From Cruoricaptor ignavus (GTDB lineage: Bacteria; Bacteroidota; Bacteroidia; Flavobacteriales; Weeksellaceae), in the NCBI RefSeq assembly GCF_900141665.1, contig NZ_FQYI01000008.1, positions 59,558 through 123,557 of the forward strand: 64,000 nt of DNA, in the 5' to 3' direction. The translations under genes were made by a program, and so were the position numbers. This document shows positions 25,734-35,332 of this stretch, one piece after another. The number at the start of each line of letters is the position of its first letter. Positions within the stretch are counted from its first letter, which is position 1. Under the pieces are notes generated by a model. That model was not told the DNA's origin and searched no databases. It saw only the letters and a program-made list of their open reading frames with translations.

Positions 25734-28700
25734 ATGAGCGAGGTAAGGTACAGTATTCAGGGCAGGAATTTCAAGGACTTCGGGGTTTATGTTTCGGCAT
25801 CCCGCGGGCTTATTGACGGGCTGAAGCGCAGGCAGCCTAAAACCTACCAGTGGGCGGAATATCACGGTATTTCAGTGGATTTGGACAGACCGAGGTACGA
25901 GGCACGGGAAATAGTATTGGACTGCTTCATCGTGGGAAAGGACTGGCGCACCATACAGAGTGGGTTCTCGGAATTCTGGCAGTCGTTCTACACGGCCGAT
26001 ACCCCGAGGGTGGTCGTGGAGCCATTCGGCTACGAGGGACTGGCTTACTGCGTCTACCTGCAGGATGAAGTCAAACTGGAGAAGAGATTCAGGGATGGCG
26101 ATATGGTCGGCACATTCCAACTGAAGCTCATAGAGCCAAATCCCGTGAAGGTCGTTCTCTTCCACGGGGGCGGAAGGCTGAAGGTGGGCTACACCAGCGA
26201 ATATGACACGGAAATCTCATTCCCAAACCTTGAATACGAGTACGGCAGCGGGGATGTGAGCCTTGATGTTGCTATGCCCGCGGGATATGTGATTATTATG
26301 GGAAACATGGAAGATATAGGACGCTTTGAAACCAACGCCAGCATCGTCTGGGGCGGCAGGTACCTGGGGTACGACTTCAACGGCGAGGACTTCTTCTTCG
26401 AGGACTTCTATGTCATGGAGCGGGAAATAACCCAGCTGTACCCCGCACCACAGCCAAACCCACAGCCTGAAGCACCAAAGCCGCTCCCTACCGACCCGGA
26501 GCCGAAACCTAACAATCCCGAGCCAGCCATACCGAATCCGCAGGAGGACGAGTACGCCACGATGGCGGAGATACAGCTGGACAACGGAATGACCGTGGTG
26601 ACCACGGAATCCAGCATCTCCGTATACTGGACGCCGCAAAGCCAGAGCGATTACGACGGCTACACCATAAAGGTAAACGGCTCCGTTTACTCCCGAATCA
26701 GCCGCGGAAACACGGGCGGAGCCAGCATTTCCAACCTTGACAGCGACACCGAGTACGAGGTGGAAGTGGAATTCACTTCAGGCGAGAGCGTCCGCTCCAT
26801 CGGGAAGTTCAGGGCGCGGACACTCAAGCGCAGGAACTTCCTGCCAGCGCCGAAACCAAAGGACATACCAGCGGGGGCTATGCGGAACTACACGCCGATT
26901 GGCTGGCGCAGCAGCCGCTACCACGGATTCTCGGGGACTTTTAAAGTAAACCCCGATGGCACGATACCTTTCGGGCAGCAGGAAGGCGGAAATATAGAAT
27001 TTGAATCGCCACTCTTCGACCAAGAGATCAATCTCCGTGTGGATGGCGAGAACATCCGCGTTACCGTTTTCATCTTCGACAAGGGTGCGGACTATTGGAA
27101 TCCCGTAATACAGCCAGGCACCACGCCAACGGGGATTGCGCTCGGCAGCGACAATACCTTCCGCATCGGCGCTAAGGATAAGCACCAGATGATACGAGTT
27201 AACTGCTTCGGCGAGGAAGGAGGCGGCTACCTGAAGGACATCATAATAACCAAGGAGCCAACGAACGGCAGGGAGGCGGTAAGCTACAACCCCGAGCCAG
27301 TGTACGATATTGACAGGGAGAGAAACATCTTCCGAAGATTCACCGACAGCGACTTGTACGAAGCCAGGTACATCGGCGGGGAACTCGCCACCAGAATCAC
27401 GGGAACCCCGTTCTACAGCATGAAGCTGGAGGCGGGGAAGACATTCTACTACCGAGTGGATGTATTCAGCGAGACTGGGAAGGACTTCGGAGTACAATTC
27501 AACGACACCGCCAACGCCTTCTACCCCGTGGTGAAAGACCAGTGGACGCCGATAGTCATCGCCCTGGACGACAAAATGAGCAAACTTACGCTGATTGCCG
27601 ATGTGGCGGAGGACAGGGACAATCCCTACAGGCTCACCCCTCGCCCGTTCTGGATTAAGAACGAGGCGGTAACGGAGGTACCACCAAGCGAAATAATGAA
27701 CATCGTTCCCCGACCGAAGAAGGTGTTTACCAGCCTTATGGACGCCATAGAGGCGAGGCAGGAAGGAGAATTCTCCGTGGGAGTGAACAGGTTCCGAAAG
27801 ATAACTGGCAAGCCTACTGTAAATCCAGGCGACTTCGAGCTGCTGAACGGCACGCTGAACGACAGGAAGCCGAGAGGCTTCAAGCCCGTGTACTTTGATG
27901 CGCACGGATGGGCTTTTAAACATATTGACGACAACAAGAACATCTGGCTCACCAACCTGAAGAAAGGCACGGGATACATTCCTTACGCAAAATTCAGGGA
28001 GATGATGCAGCGTGCGGTGCAGATGCCGGCAGGCAGCGGGAAGGTAGAGAAGATAAGGAAGCCAGAGATGTGGGCGGAGATACTGGACAGCGACATCACG
28101 GTAGTGGATGGGCTGCCATTCGCGGAGGGCATACGGAGCCTTAGCGGCGGGAAGATTATCCTCTTCGTATACGGCAGCGCCTATGTTCTGGAGGCGGACC
28201 TAAAAACCATACACCACTATAAGCACCCAGACACCATGGGCGGCACCGTGAACGGCTGGCTGATAGATTCCTACGGGGATATGGCGTTCATCGGGGGCTA
28301 CTTCGTGGGAAGGAGCGACCTGGATGGCACGAGGGGGCACGGGCGCATCGTCGCCACCTTCGACGCTGGGAAGACTTGGAGCACCGTGTTCGATGTCCGC
28401 AGGGATGGAAAGGAGTACGGCGGCTACATACCGCTTGGGAACGCCTTCCACATCCACGGATACGCCTACGATCCCTACTGGGACAGGCTCTGGATGGTGA
28501 ACGGGGATTCCTCCGAATCCTCCACCCCTGGGAAGATCTACTGGACGGACAACTACAGAGACCCCGTGCCTACCTGGAACATAATGAACTACAACTTCGA
28601 CAAGGGAAGGATATACCAGAAGGAGCTCAAGCCAGCGGAAGGCTACGAGCAGTGGTGCTCGGTGTTCCCGATAAAGGACGCTGTACTCTTCGGTGCCGAT

Positions 28701-29060
28701 ATGAACCCCACGACATTGGCGAGGATGCAGCGCGTGGGTAAGGAAAGCAACAACCCGAGGGAAACGATGGTGTACCACCACGGCTCGCTCACGGTGGTGC
28801 CAGTGTTCACCAAGTTTGACGAGCAATCCCCGATTATAGTTTACAATGCGCAGCAGGGCGCATCCCCGTTCCAAGAGCCGAGCATAGACATCAGCTGGAA
28901 CGGCTACAACTTCCACAGGGTATGGGAGGACGACTTCTTCCCGAACGGCGGGGACTCGCAGACGAAGGCATACGGCTTTGCGGATGGCTTCGTGATAACC
29001 AACGCCAACACGCAGCGGTTTGACACGCCGATGATTTTGGCGGGGATGATAGAATTTTAA
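25734..29060 (+). CDS. Distal tail protein fused to Fn3 and a propeller-like receptor-binding region
   Basis: This 1108-residue protein begins with a Dit-like region (about 1-235). A Pro-rich linker of about 235-275 (PNPQPEAPKPLP type) leads to a fibronectin III domain (about 285-365, ISVYWTPQSQSDYDGYTI). Beta-rich carbohydrate-binding-like parts follow. The C-terminal 350 residues contain an Asp-box-like FDAGKTWSTV and WDRLWMVNGDSSES, as in sialidase-type propellers. It probably joins the tail tube to receptor binding. GC content here is among the highest in the window. Confidence 0.7.
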   Translation: MSEVRYSIQGRNFKDFGVYVSASRGLIDGLKRRQPKTYQWAEYHGISVDLDRPRYEAREIVLDCFIVGKDWRTIQSGFSEFWQSFYTADTPRVVVEPFGYEGLAYCVYLQDEVKLEKRFRDGDMVGTFQLKLIEPNPVKVVLFHGGGRLKVGYTSEYDTEISFPNLEYEYGSGDVSLDVAMPAGYVIIMGNMEDIGRFETNASIVWGGRYLGYDFNGEDFFFEDFYVMEREITQLYPAPQPNPQPEAPKPLPTDPEPKPNNPEPAIPNPQEDEYATMAEIQLDNGMTVVTTESSISVYWTPQSQSDYDGYTIKVNGSVYSRISRGNTGGASISNLDSDTEYEVEVEFTSGESVRSIGKFRARTLKRRNFLPAPKPKDIPAGAMRNYTPIGWRSSRYHGFSGTFKVNPDGTIPFGQQEGGNIEFESPLFDQEINLRVDGENIRVTVFIFDKGADYWNPVIQPGTTPTGIALGSDNTFRIGAKDKHQMIRVNCFGEEGGGYLKDIIITKEPTNGREAVSYNPEPVYDIDRERNIFRRFTDSDLYEARYIGGELATRITGTPFYSMKLEAGKTFYYRVDVFSETGKDFGVQFNDTANAFYPVVKDQWTPIVIALDDKMSKLTLIADVAEDRDNPYRLTPRPFWIKNEAVTEVPPSEIMNIVPRPKKVFTSLMDAIEARQEGEFSVGVNRFRKITGKPTVNPGDFELLNGTLNDRKPRGFKPVYFDAHGWAFKHIDDNKNIWLTNLKKGTGYIPYAKFREMMQRAVQMPAGSGKVEKIRKPEMWAEILDSDITVVDGLPFAEGIRSLSGGKIILFVYGSAYVLEADLKTIHHYKHPDTMGGTVNGWLIDSYGDMAFIGGYFVGRSDLDGTRGHGRIVATFDAGKTWSTVFDVRRDGKEYGGYIPLGNAFHIHGYAYDPYWDRLWMVNGDSSESSTPGKIYWTDNYRDPVPTWNIMNYNFDKGRIYQKELKPAEGYEQWCSVFPIKDAVLFGADMNPTTLARMQRVGKESNNPRETMVYHHGSLTVVPVFTKFDEQSPIIVYNAQQGASPFQEPSIDISWNGYNFHRVWEDDFFPNGGDSQTKAYGFADGFVITNANTQRFDTPMILAGMIEF

Positions 29061-29074
29061 ACAAAAAAAACAAT

Positions 29075-29965
29075 ATGGCAACACTAAGCAAGAACGAACT
29101 AATAGCGCACATCAGCAGCACCGTGGTGAGCGGGGCGAGGCTGAAGGCGGCACCGATGCGGGAAATCCTGCTGAACATCGTATACCTTATAGATGGCGGC
29201 GTGCCGAGCACGGGCGGAAACACGGGAGGAAACCAGAACCCAAGCCCGAGCAACCCTACTCCGCAGCCGAACCCAAGCCCGCAGCCGAACGCTGGCGCTG
29301 GCATCTCGCTAAGCGGGCAGCTCGCCACGGCGCAGAACGGCTCCTACATTGCGGGCATAGAATCCCAGAACCCGCTAAGGAAGAACGAAACCAATGTGAT
29401 AACCGTGACCGTGAAGGGAAGCGAGGGCAGGCTGGGCGTGTCTGCCACATCCTTGTTCATAGGCAGGAGCAAGATGGAGCTGGTGAGGGACAGCTATGCG
29501 CAGGTGGAGGGCGGCTTTACCTACAAGTACCAAGGGGAGATAATGGAGGCTAACGAACAGCCGCTTACGCTGGGTATGGTCTTCAACGATGGCTCGGATC
29601 TCTCCTACACCACCACGGTGAAGATAGAGGGAAGGTACCGTTACCCGAACTTGGAATTCCAGCGGGTGGGCAACAAGATGCGCGTGATACTTCAGAAGAA
29701 GGACAACGAGGAAATCAGCGGCTACGGCATCTGGCAGCTCTACGACAACGGGAAGAAGGTTGGGGACGGCAGGTTTAAGAAATTGGACGGCTACACCCTG
29801 GAAACGGATGGCGATGTGATGGTTTTCGACCCCGTGCAGAACAAGTCCATCCCCCCTACCCCCGGGAAGCACTATGTCTTTGAAATCACCTCGCTGAGCT
29901 ATGTAAGGGGCTGGCTTCCAGAGAACGGCTCATTCGTGGAGGAAACGGAAACATTCGTGGGATGA
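29075..29965 (+). CDS. Tail-associated protein with Pro-rich linker
   Basis: This 296-residue protein has a short helical N part (KNELIAHISSTVVSGARLKA), a Gly/Pro/Asn-rich linker (about 47-75) and a beta-rich C part (ITVTVKGSEGRLGVS, then YKYQGEIMEANEQPLTLGM). The linker is like the one in the preceding protein. It is probably a tail tip or fiber component. Its stop overlaps the next start. Confidence 0.5.
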   Translation: MATLSKNELIAHISSTVVSGARLKAAPMREILLNIVYLIDGGVPSTGGNTGGNQNPSPSNPTPQPNPSPQPNAGAGISLSGQLATAQNGSYIAGIESQNPLRKNETNVITVTVKGSEGRLGVSATSLFIGRSKMELVRDSYAQVEGGFTYKYQGEIMEANEQPLTLGMVFNDGSDLSYTTTVKIEGRYRYPNLEFQRVGNKMRVILQKKDNEEISGYGIWQLYDNGKKVGDGRFKKLDGYTLETDGDVMVFDPVQNKSIPPTPGKHYVFEITSLSYVRGWLPENGSFVEETETFVG

Positions 29966-32900
29966 TGTGGATAAGGAGGAACGGGCAAAACCACTTGAAT
30001 CTCGTAAAGAGGGGCAGCAGCACCGTGGTATCGGCATCGCAGAACAGGGCGATATTGTCCGATGACTCCGTTACGCTCCGCGTGGCTTCCAAGTCGGTGC
30101 TGGATGTGAAGGTGAACGATACCTTCGAGGTATTCGGGGAAGTCTACAGGATAAACCAGGAGCCTACCGTTCAAAAGAACAGCAGTTTTGAATACGACTA
30201 CACCATCGTGGGTCAGGGCGTGATGTTTGACTTATTGCGCTGCAAGTTCTTCAACTCCGATGGCAACGGCTGGAAGAGCGACTTGGAATTCCCGATAATC
30301 GGCGACTTGGAATTATTCCTAACGGTCGTGAAGAACAATATGCTGCGCTTCGGCGGAAACTGGGAGGTGGGAAGTATTCCGCAGGATACCGAGACCAAGA
30401 CGATAAACTTCAGCGATGATTCGTGCCTTTCCGCTTTGCAGAAGATTTGCAATGAATACAAGGTTGAATTCTGGATAAAGCGGGAGGATGGGCGGTTTAA
30501 AATCCACACTGGGCAGTTCGGCTCCACCCTGCCGATACCTTTTGAATACGGCAAAGGGAAAGGGCTTTACCAACTCACACGCAGAAGCGTTGACGAGCAG
30601 CAAATCATCAACCGTCTGTATGCTTACGGCGGCTCTGAGAACATCCCAGCGGGTTACCGAAACTTCGCCAAGCGGTTACAAATAAGTGATAATTCCTATC
30701 TGGAGGATGCGGAGATGATAGCGGCTAACGGGCTGAAGGAAGGCTCGATTAATTTTGAGGAAGTCTATCCCAAGAGGACTGGCAAGATAACGGCGGTAAA
30801 CGGACTGACGAAGATTGCGGATGCCTCCATGGACTTTGACTTGAACGCAAAGGAAGCCGATGGAAGCACGAAGTACCTCGTGGCGGGGCAGACTGCCAAG
30901 ATGCACTTCAACACGGGGAATTTGGCGGGATACGAGTTTGAAATCCACAAGTATGACCACGATGCGAAGGAGTTCACGCTGATACCTTTCCACAACGAGC
31001 AGGGCAGGGAGTTTCCTGACAAGGACAGTGCGGCGTTTCAGTTTTCGGTGGGCGACGAGTATGTGCTTTTGGACATCGTGATGCCCGAAACCTACATCAC
31101 GAACGCAGAGGCGGAGCTGTTGCGGAAGGCGAAGGAGCAGTTCAACCTGATGAAGCAGGCAAAAGTTTCGTACGACTTGCAGATTGATGCATCCTACCTT
31201 AAATTGCTTAACAAGCTGCCTGAGATTGGCGACTTGCTGAATGTGAGGGATTCCGCGTTGGGAATTGACAAGGTGTTGCGGATAAACCAGATAACGAGGG
31301 AGTTCATCAAGGATGGCGAGAGAACGGACTTTGACTATAAAATCGTCATCGCAGATTCTTACGAGGTCAGCTATGCTTCGCAGATGGTGCTGGAGATGCA
31401 GGACATCAGGAGCGTGGTCAACAATGTAAGGCTGGGATTGGCGAGCACTTCTCGGCTCGGATACCGATTAAACAAGGAATTGCAGGATAGCATCTTTGAC
31501 ACGGATGGCTACTTTGACCCCGACAATATAAGACCGCTGAGCATTGAAACATCTATGCTCTCGGTGGGTGCGCAGTCGCAGCAGCTATCTACATCCCTGA
31601 TCCTTAGGACTAATGTGGGTAACGATCCTGACAGGGTGGCTTGGAACAACTGCCAGATTTACTCACAGACGATGGACAAGGTATGGACTATCGCTGAGGG
31701 CGAGCAAACGATTAGCGGAGGAACGCTGTATGTGTACGGGAAGGCGGGCAAGTCGGGAAGCAAGGCTGTTCTCCACTTCACGGCAGAGAAGATAGCGTTT
31801 GATTCTAAGCCGAGCGACTATTATTTCCTATTAGGCATCCTATCCTCCGTGATTGAGGGTTACAGGGTTTTCGTTCCTACCATCGGGATGACGACCATCA
31901 CGGGCGGGCTGATTAGGACGGGGATAATATCCTCCAACGATGGCGCTACGACCTTCAACCTGAACACTGGCGAGATATCGGGGCGGATAAGGTTTGCCTC
32001 GGGAAGCTCCGGCTATGCGAACATCAGCGATGCGCCCGATGTGGAGAACCTGCAGATTGGCGGCAGGAACTACATCAGGGACTCACGCTTTGAGAAGGGT
32101 TATTGGGAATTTGAGAGTAACAGGGGAACGATAACGATTGCGCCAAGGGATATATGGGGAGTGCCTACGCCAGCAAAGAAGAACGCGCTGAACTATTTCT
32201 CTGACGCTGGGGAAAACTACCTGTATTTCAAACATTTCATAGATGTTGAGCCAGGCGAGTACACTCTGAGTTTCTGGGTAAAGAGCGATGGTGCGTTTTT
32301 AAAATCAGGATGCGCCGTTATGGAAAGCGACCCGAGCACTACTCACAAATTTTTTGACATTCCTTTTACAAATGAATGGCGCAAGGTAGTCGTAAGGCTC
32401 AACATCGCAACCGACAAGGTGAAGCTACGGCTGGGCTTTAATTCCAACGGAAATGCTTGGATATCGGTGGCGGACATCAAGTTGGAGAAGGGACAGAAGG
32501 CTACGGACTGGACTCCTGCGCCCGAGGATGTGGATGCGGCTATCTCTGCGGTGGAGCAGCGGATAATTGACATAGAGAACAATGCCGACTACGAACTTAC
32601 GACGATAGATGGCAATGTGATAACGACTGGAACGCTCTCTCTTGGCGACACGCTCGGTGCGAACGCTGGGATTACGGGAAACACGCAATCCTCGGTTTTC
32701 CTCTATGGCGGTACGAACTTCGGGAACAGGAACAACGCTCCGATAAGCCTTCACAGAGATGGCTTTATGCGCGTGCGTGACGCTCAGGGCAGGGTGATAT
32801 TCGAGATTGGGCAAAAGGATGGGAAGGCGGTATTCAACATCTACAACGAGAACGGAACATTGGTGGCGGAAATCGGGCAGCAGGGCATCATCTTTCAAAA

Positions 32901-33303
32901 CTTCATTCCAGAATCGTATCAACCGCAAGGTGTGAGGAAGTTAAACTCCAGCATCGGGGATTACGGTGCGATGGCGAACGAAATAAGGCAGTATGTGGAG
33001 GAGGAATACGCTTTTTCAGGGGAGCATCAGGAAGGCGGAAATGTGAGGGCTATAAAGGTTAGCCTGAATACGGACAGAACGATTTACTACTACCATCCTG
33101 GGAATAATTTTGAAAGTGCCGGAAACCAACAATATGTTGGTTACTACGATGAAAAGAATAAACTTGGGCAGGGAACGAGCGGCGTCTTTGCTCTCTACAA
33201 ACAGATATTCTACCTGGAGGGAGATGGTTATAATTTCTCAGTTGAAGTTTACAGGATTGAGAATGGGAAGATTATGGAAAGCAAAATAGTTCAGATAAAA
33301 TGA
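29962..33303 (+). CDS. Tail tip/central fiber (Tal-like) protein
   Basis: This 1113-residue protein resembles the phage tail-associated 'Tal'/gp27-like hub in its first 450 residues (DTFEVFGEVYRINQEP, SFEYDYTIVG, LSALQKICNEYKVEFW). A helical stretch and a carbohydrate-binding-like module (about 695-850, LQIGGRNYIRDS and YTLSFWVKSDG) follow. The C-terminal fiber part (about 870-1113) includes GRVIFEIGQKDGKAVF. It would form the tail tip that contacts the cell surface. Confidence 0.7.
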   Translation: MMWIRRNGQNHLNLVKRGSSTVVSASQNRAILSDDSVTLRVASKSVLDVKVNDTFEVFGEVYRINQEPTVQKNSSFEYDYTIVGQGVMFDLLRCKFFNSDGNGWKSDLEFPIIGDLELFLTVVKNNMLRFGGNWEVGSIPQDTETKTINFSDDSCLSALQKICNEYKVEFWIKREDGRFKIHTGQFGSTLPIPFEYGKGKGLYQLTRRSVDEQQIINRLYAYGGSENIPAGYRNFAKRLQISDNSYLEDAEMIAANGLKEGSINFEEVYPKRTGKITAVNGLTKIADASMDFDLNAKEADGSTKYLVAGQTAKMHFNTGNLAGYEFEIHKYDHDAKEFTLIPFHNEQGREFPDKDSAAFQFSVGDEYVLLDIVMPETYITNAEAELLRKAKEQFNLMKQAKVSYDLQIDASYLKLLNKLPEIGDLLNVRDSALGIDKVLRINQITREFIKDGERTDFDYKIVIADSYEVSYASQMVLEMQDIRSVVNNVRLGLASTSRLGYRLNKELQDSIFDTDGYFDPDNIRPLSIETSMLSVGAQSQQLSTSLILRTNVGNDPDRVAWNNCQIYSQTMDKVWTIAEGEQTISGGTLYVYGKAGKSGSKAVLHFTAEKIAFDSKPSDYYFLLGILSSVIEGYRVFVPTIGMTTITGGLIRTGIISSNDGATTFNLNTGEISGRIRFASGSSGYANISDAPDVENLQIGGRNYIRDSRFEKGYWEFESNRGTITIAPRDIWGVPTPAKKNALNYFSDAGENYLYFKHFIDVEPGEYTLSFWVKSDGAFLKSGCAVMESDPSTTHKFFDIPFTNEWRKVVVRLNIATDKVKLRLGFNSNGNAWISVADIKLEKGQKATDWTPAPEDVDAAISAVEQRIIDIENNADYELTTIDGNVITTGTLSLGDTLGANAGITGNTQSSVFLYGGTNFGNRNNAPISLHRDGFMRVRDAQGRVIFEIGQKDGKAVFNIYNENGTLVAEIGQQGIIFQNFIPESYQPQGVRKLNSSIGDYGAMANEIRQYVEEEYAFSGEHQEGGNVRAIKVSLNTDRTIYYYHPGNNFESAGNQQYVGYYDEKNKLGQGTSGVFALYKQIFYLEGDGYNFSVEVYRIENGKIMESKIVQIK

Positions 33304-33551
33304 AAAACTTATTGGAAGGAGTGCTGATGATGGCTGTATCGCTAACGGCGATGACGATTGCCGCACCGCTGGGCTACGGCATCTGGCTGCAGGAAGGCAC
33401 GGTGGGCTGGTTCCTCTTCTACGGCGGCTGCCTTATGCTGCTGATGAAGGGGATACACATAATATACGCACACGGCAGGAGGAAGTTTAACGAGCATCTG
33501 CGCTGTATGAGGCTGCGCAAGATAAAAAGGGAAAGAGCAAACAGAAAGTAA
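33300..33551 (+). CDS. Small two-helix membrane protein (holin-like)
   Basis: This 83-residue protein has two hydrophobic helices (about 8-27 and 37-57) and a strongly basic tail (HGRRKFNEHLRCMRLRKIKR). It lies between tail and lysis genes, overlapping both neighbours. A holin or holin-partner role is inferred. Confidence 0.5.
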   Translation: MKNLLEGVLMMAVSLTAMTIAAPLGYGIWLQEGTVGWFLFYGGCLMLLMKGIHIIYAHGRRKFNEHLRCMRLRKIKRERANRK

Positions 33552-33940
33552 TGGAAGATGGCTTATTCACGAGCCCGTGGACTCATCACGACTGGGCTAT
33601 CGTTATCCTATCGCTGTTGGCGTATTTGTACAGGATGTACCTTACCTACGCTACGAAGGATGTCAAGAATCCCGAGCTGAAAGACTGGCTGGGGAACTTC
33701 GTGCTTAGCGCCATCTGCGCAACGGCGCTTTACGAGTTTGCGCTGTATAACGAGTGGAATTTACGGATGTTCCTATTGCCTTATGCGGTGCTGGTAATTT
33801 TGATGAAGGATGTTACCGACTGGCTGTTTATGAGTAGGGAGGCGAAGAATATGGTGATAGAATGCGTTCGGGAGAGCCTCAGCGTGTTCCTCGGACGGTT
33901 TGGCTACACAAGGAAGGATGACGAGGAGTTTACATTATGA
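33551..33940 (+). CDS. Probable holin
   Basis: This 129-residue membrane protein has helices at about 14-32, 47-66 and 72-90 and a charged tail. It lies three genes before the endolysin. Size and topology match phage holins, which make the inner membrane holes that release endolysin. Family identity was not verified. Confidence 0.55.
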   Translation: MEDGLFTSPWTHHDWAIVILSLLAYLYRMYLTYATKDVKNPELKDWLGNFVLSAICATALYEFALYNEWNLRMFLLPYAVLVILMKDVTDWLFMSREAKNMVIECVRESLSVFLGRFGYTRKDDEEFTL

Positions 33941-34524
33941 AATTTCATTTAAAAAAAATAAGACAGATTATGGTAAAGACAGAAGGCTGGTGGATAGCTG
34001 GATGCGAGGAGCTCGCAAGATATTTTGCCGCCATGGGCATCGAAAACCCGAACGCTGGAAGCCCCCAGTTTGGCTTCTACCAGCGTGATGGGGAATGGAA
34101 GTACGCCGTGGTCAGCAAGCTGAAAACCGCGGAGCAGATAAGCTTGGATGACTACCTTGAGCAGAAGGGGGGGCAAGCGGAAACACAGGCAGAGAACGAA
34201 ATTGAGGCGGAGCCTGTTTCAGGAGGAGTTGAAGCGGCGATAGAGCTGGTAAGGGCTGCGGGATACGCGGTACTGGAAGTGGATTCCGTTGGCGTTCCCA
34301 TCATTCCCGACTATGTGGAGGGCGTGGTTTGGAACGGAGAAGAACACAAGCGGGATGCGCTCATCGTTGCCAGGTGCCAGCACGGGTACATAGCACCCGC
34401 TGCGAAGGGATTCGGGCTGGAGTTTTACCAAAACGCTAAACTTAAGACCAAGCTAAGTTTGGCGGAAATCCTTAGGGAAAAAGGAATTGATCCCGAGGCG
34501 TTTGAAATTATAAACGATTTGTAA
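33937..34524 (+). CDS. Hypothetical lysis-region protein
   Basis: This 195-residue protein lies between holin and endolysin. An N-terminal WWIAGCEELARYFAAMG segment is followed by FGFYQRDGEWKYAVV, an acidic linker (about 75-100) and a second alpha-beta part with ALIVARCQHGYIAPA. The start may be ATG 33937 or ATG 33970. No family recognised; synteny suggests a structural or lysis accessory. Confidence 0.55.
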   Translation: MKFHLKKIRQIMVKTEGWWIAGCEELARYFAAMGIENPNAGSPQFGFYQRDGEWKYAVVSKLKTAEQISLDDYLEQKGGQAETQAENEIEAEPVSGGVEAAIELVRAAGYAVLEVDSVGVPIIPDYVEGVVWNGEEHKRDALIVARCQHGYIAPAAKGFGLEFYQNAKLKTKLSLAEILREKGIDPEAFEIINDL

Positions 34525-35052
34525 ATGGACAAGAAGTACAATTTTATCAAAGACCTAAAAGCGCCGAAGGTGATGCAAATCGCCAAGCAATTCATCGGCA
34601 CGAAGGAAATTATAGGCAAGGCGCACAACAATGTGATAATGGGCTGGGCTAAGGAGCTCGGTCTGAAGGAATATACTGCGGACGAGATTCCGTGGTGCGG
34701 GCTCTTCGTTGCCTACTGCATCAAGCAGGCGGGCTACAGCGTGGTGGAGAAGCCTCTCTGGGCGCAGAACTGGATGAGATTCGGCAACAGGGAATCGATT
34801 CTAACAGCGGCGTATGGGGACATACTGGTATTCAGCCGCAACGGCGGCGGGCATGTAGGCTTCTATGTGGGGGAAGATCCGTACTACTTTCATGTTCTGG
34901 GAGGAAACCAATCCGATATGGTGTGCATTACGAGGATTGCAAAATCTCGCTGCATCGCTGTACGCAGATGCCCGTGGAAAATAGGGCAGCCGAAGGAGGT
35001 AAGGAAGTACTATGTTTCTCCTACTGGAAAGATAAGCACGAACGAGGCGTAA
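34525..35052 (+). CDS. Endolysin, NlpC/P60-CHAP-like (TIGR02594 family)
   Basis: This 175-residue cysteine peptidase/amidase is expected to cleave peptidoglycan at lysis. The catalytic Cys58 is in PWCGLFVAYC, His110 in GGGHVGFY, and a polar residue in GGNQSD (Asn128). Length and motif spacing match the TIGR02594 family of phage lysins. No signal peptide is present, so a holin is needed for export. Its start follows the previous stop directly. Confidence 0.85.
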   Translation: MDKKYNFIKDLKAPKVMQIAKQFIGTKEIIGKAHNNVIMGWAKELGLKEYTADEIPWCGLFVAYCIKQAGYSVVEKPLWAQNWMRFGNRESILTAAYGDILVFSRNGGGHVGFYVGEDPYYFHVLGGNQSDMVCITRIAKSRCIAVRRCPWKIGQPKEVRKYYVSPTGKISTNEA

Positions 35053-35055
35053 TGC

Positions 35056-35106
35056 GTTAAGAAAAACCGATTTTCTTAACACGACAGGATTCTTATGTTA
35101 AGAAAA
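35056..35106 (+). repeat. GTTAAGAAAA repeats after the endolysin
   Basis: GTTAAGAAAA (35056-35065) forms a perfect 10-bp inverted repeat with TTTTCTTAAC (35071-35080), and a third, direct copy follows at 35097-35106. The surrounding 35053-35332 stretch holds no gene. A further CCGCG/CGCGG hairpin is at 35127-35145. Confidence 0.6.
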
Positions 35107-35170
35107 TCCATATATGTGTAAGAAGCCCGCGCTAATCTCTCGCGGTAAAATGAGATGTTTCATTTCTGTT

Positions 35171-35193
35171 GCGGCTCGGGTAGCCGCTTTTTT
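35171..35193 (+). terminator. Terminator of the late operon
   Basis: GCGGCT (35171-35176) pairs with AGCCGC (35182-35187), followed by six T. It ends transcripts from the tail and lysis genes. Confidence 0.85.
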
Positions 35194-35246
35194 GTTATTT
35201 ATAATGGTTATAAATTAAATAATATTGTATTATTATTGTAATATAA

Positions 35247-35278
35247 TTTGCATATTAAAATAATACATTGTATCTTTG
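35247..35278 (+). promoter_or_regulatory. Bacteroidota promoter (TTTG / TATCTTTG)
   Basis: TTTG at 35247-35250 and TATCTTTG at 35271-35278 are 20 bases apart, matching the -33/-7 layout. The AT-rich stretch upstream (35195-35245) adds support. It would drive the 35333 gene independently of the late operon. Confidence 0.7.
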
Positions 35279-35291
35279 TACCATTAAAATT

Positions 35292-35323
35292 AAACATTAA
35301 CCGGGGTCGCAGCCCCACAAAAA
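35292..35323 (+). promoter_or_regulatory. Leader element AAACATTAACCG + hairpin + ACAAAAA (copy 1)
   Basis: AAACATTAACC is followed by a GGGGTCGCAGCCCC hairpin and CACAAAAAC, ten bases before ATG 35333. The same layout recurs at 35963-35994 before the next gene with a different stem sequence. Confidence 0.5.
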
Positions 35324-35332
35324 CAAAAAGTT

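Noticed and set aside
26778..27923. Long open frame of 381 codons on the minus strand opposite the tail protein
   Set aside because: It lies inside the GC-rich 25734-29060 gene, where few antisense stops are expected. Its composition (Arg, Val, Leu, Pro-rich) is that of a shadow frame.
28200..29084. 294-codon minus-strand frame rich in His, Arg and Val
   Set aside because: Antisense to the same tail gene, low-complexity composition, no recognisable motif.
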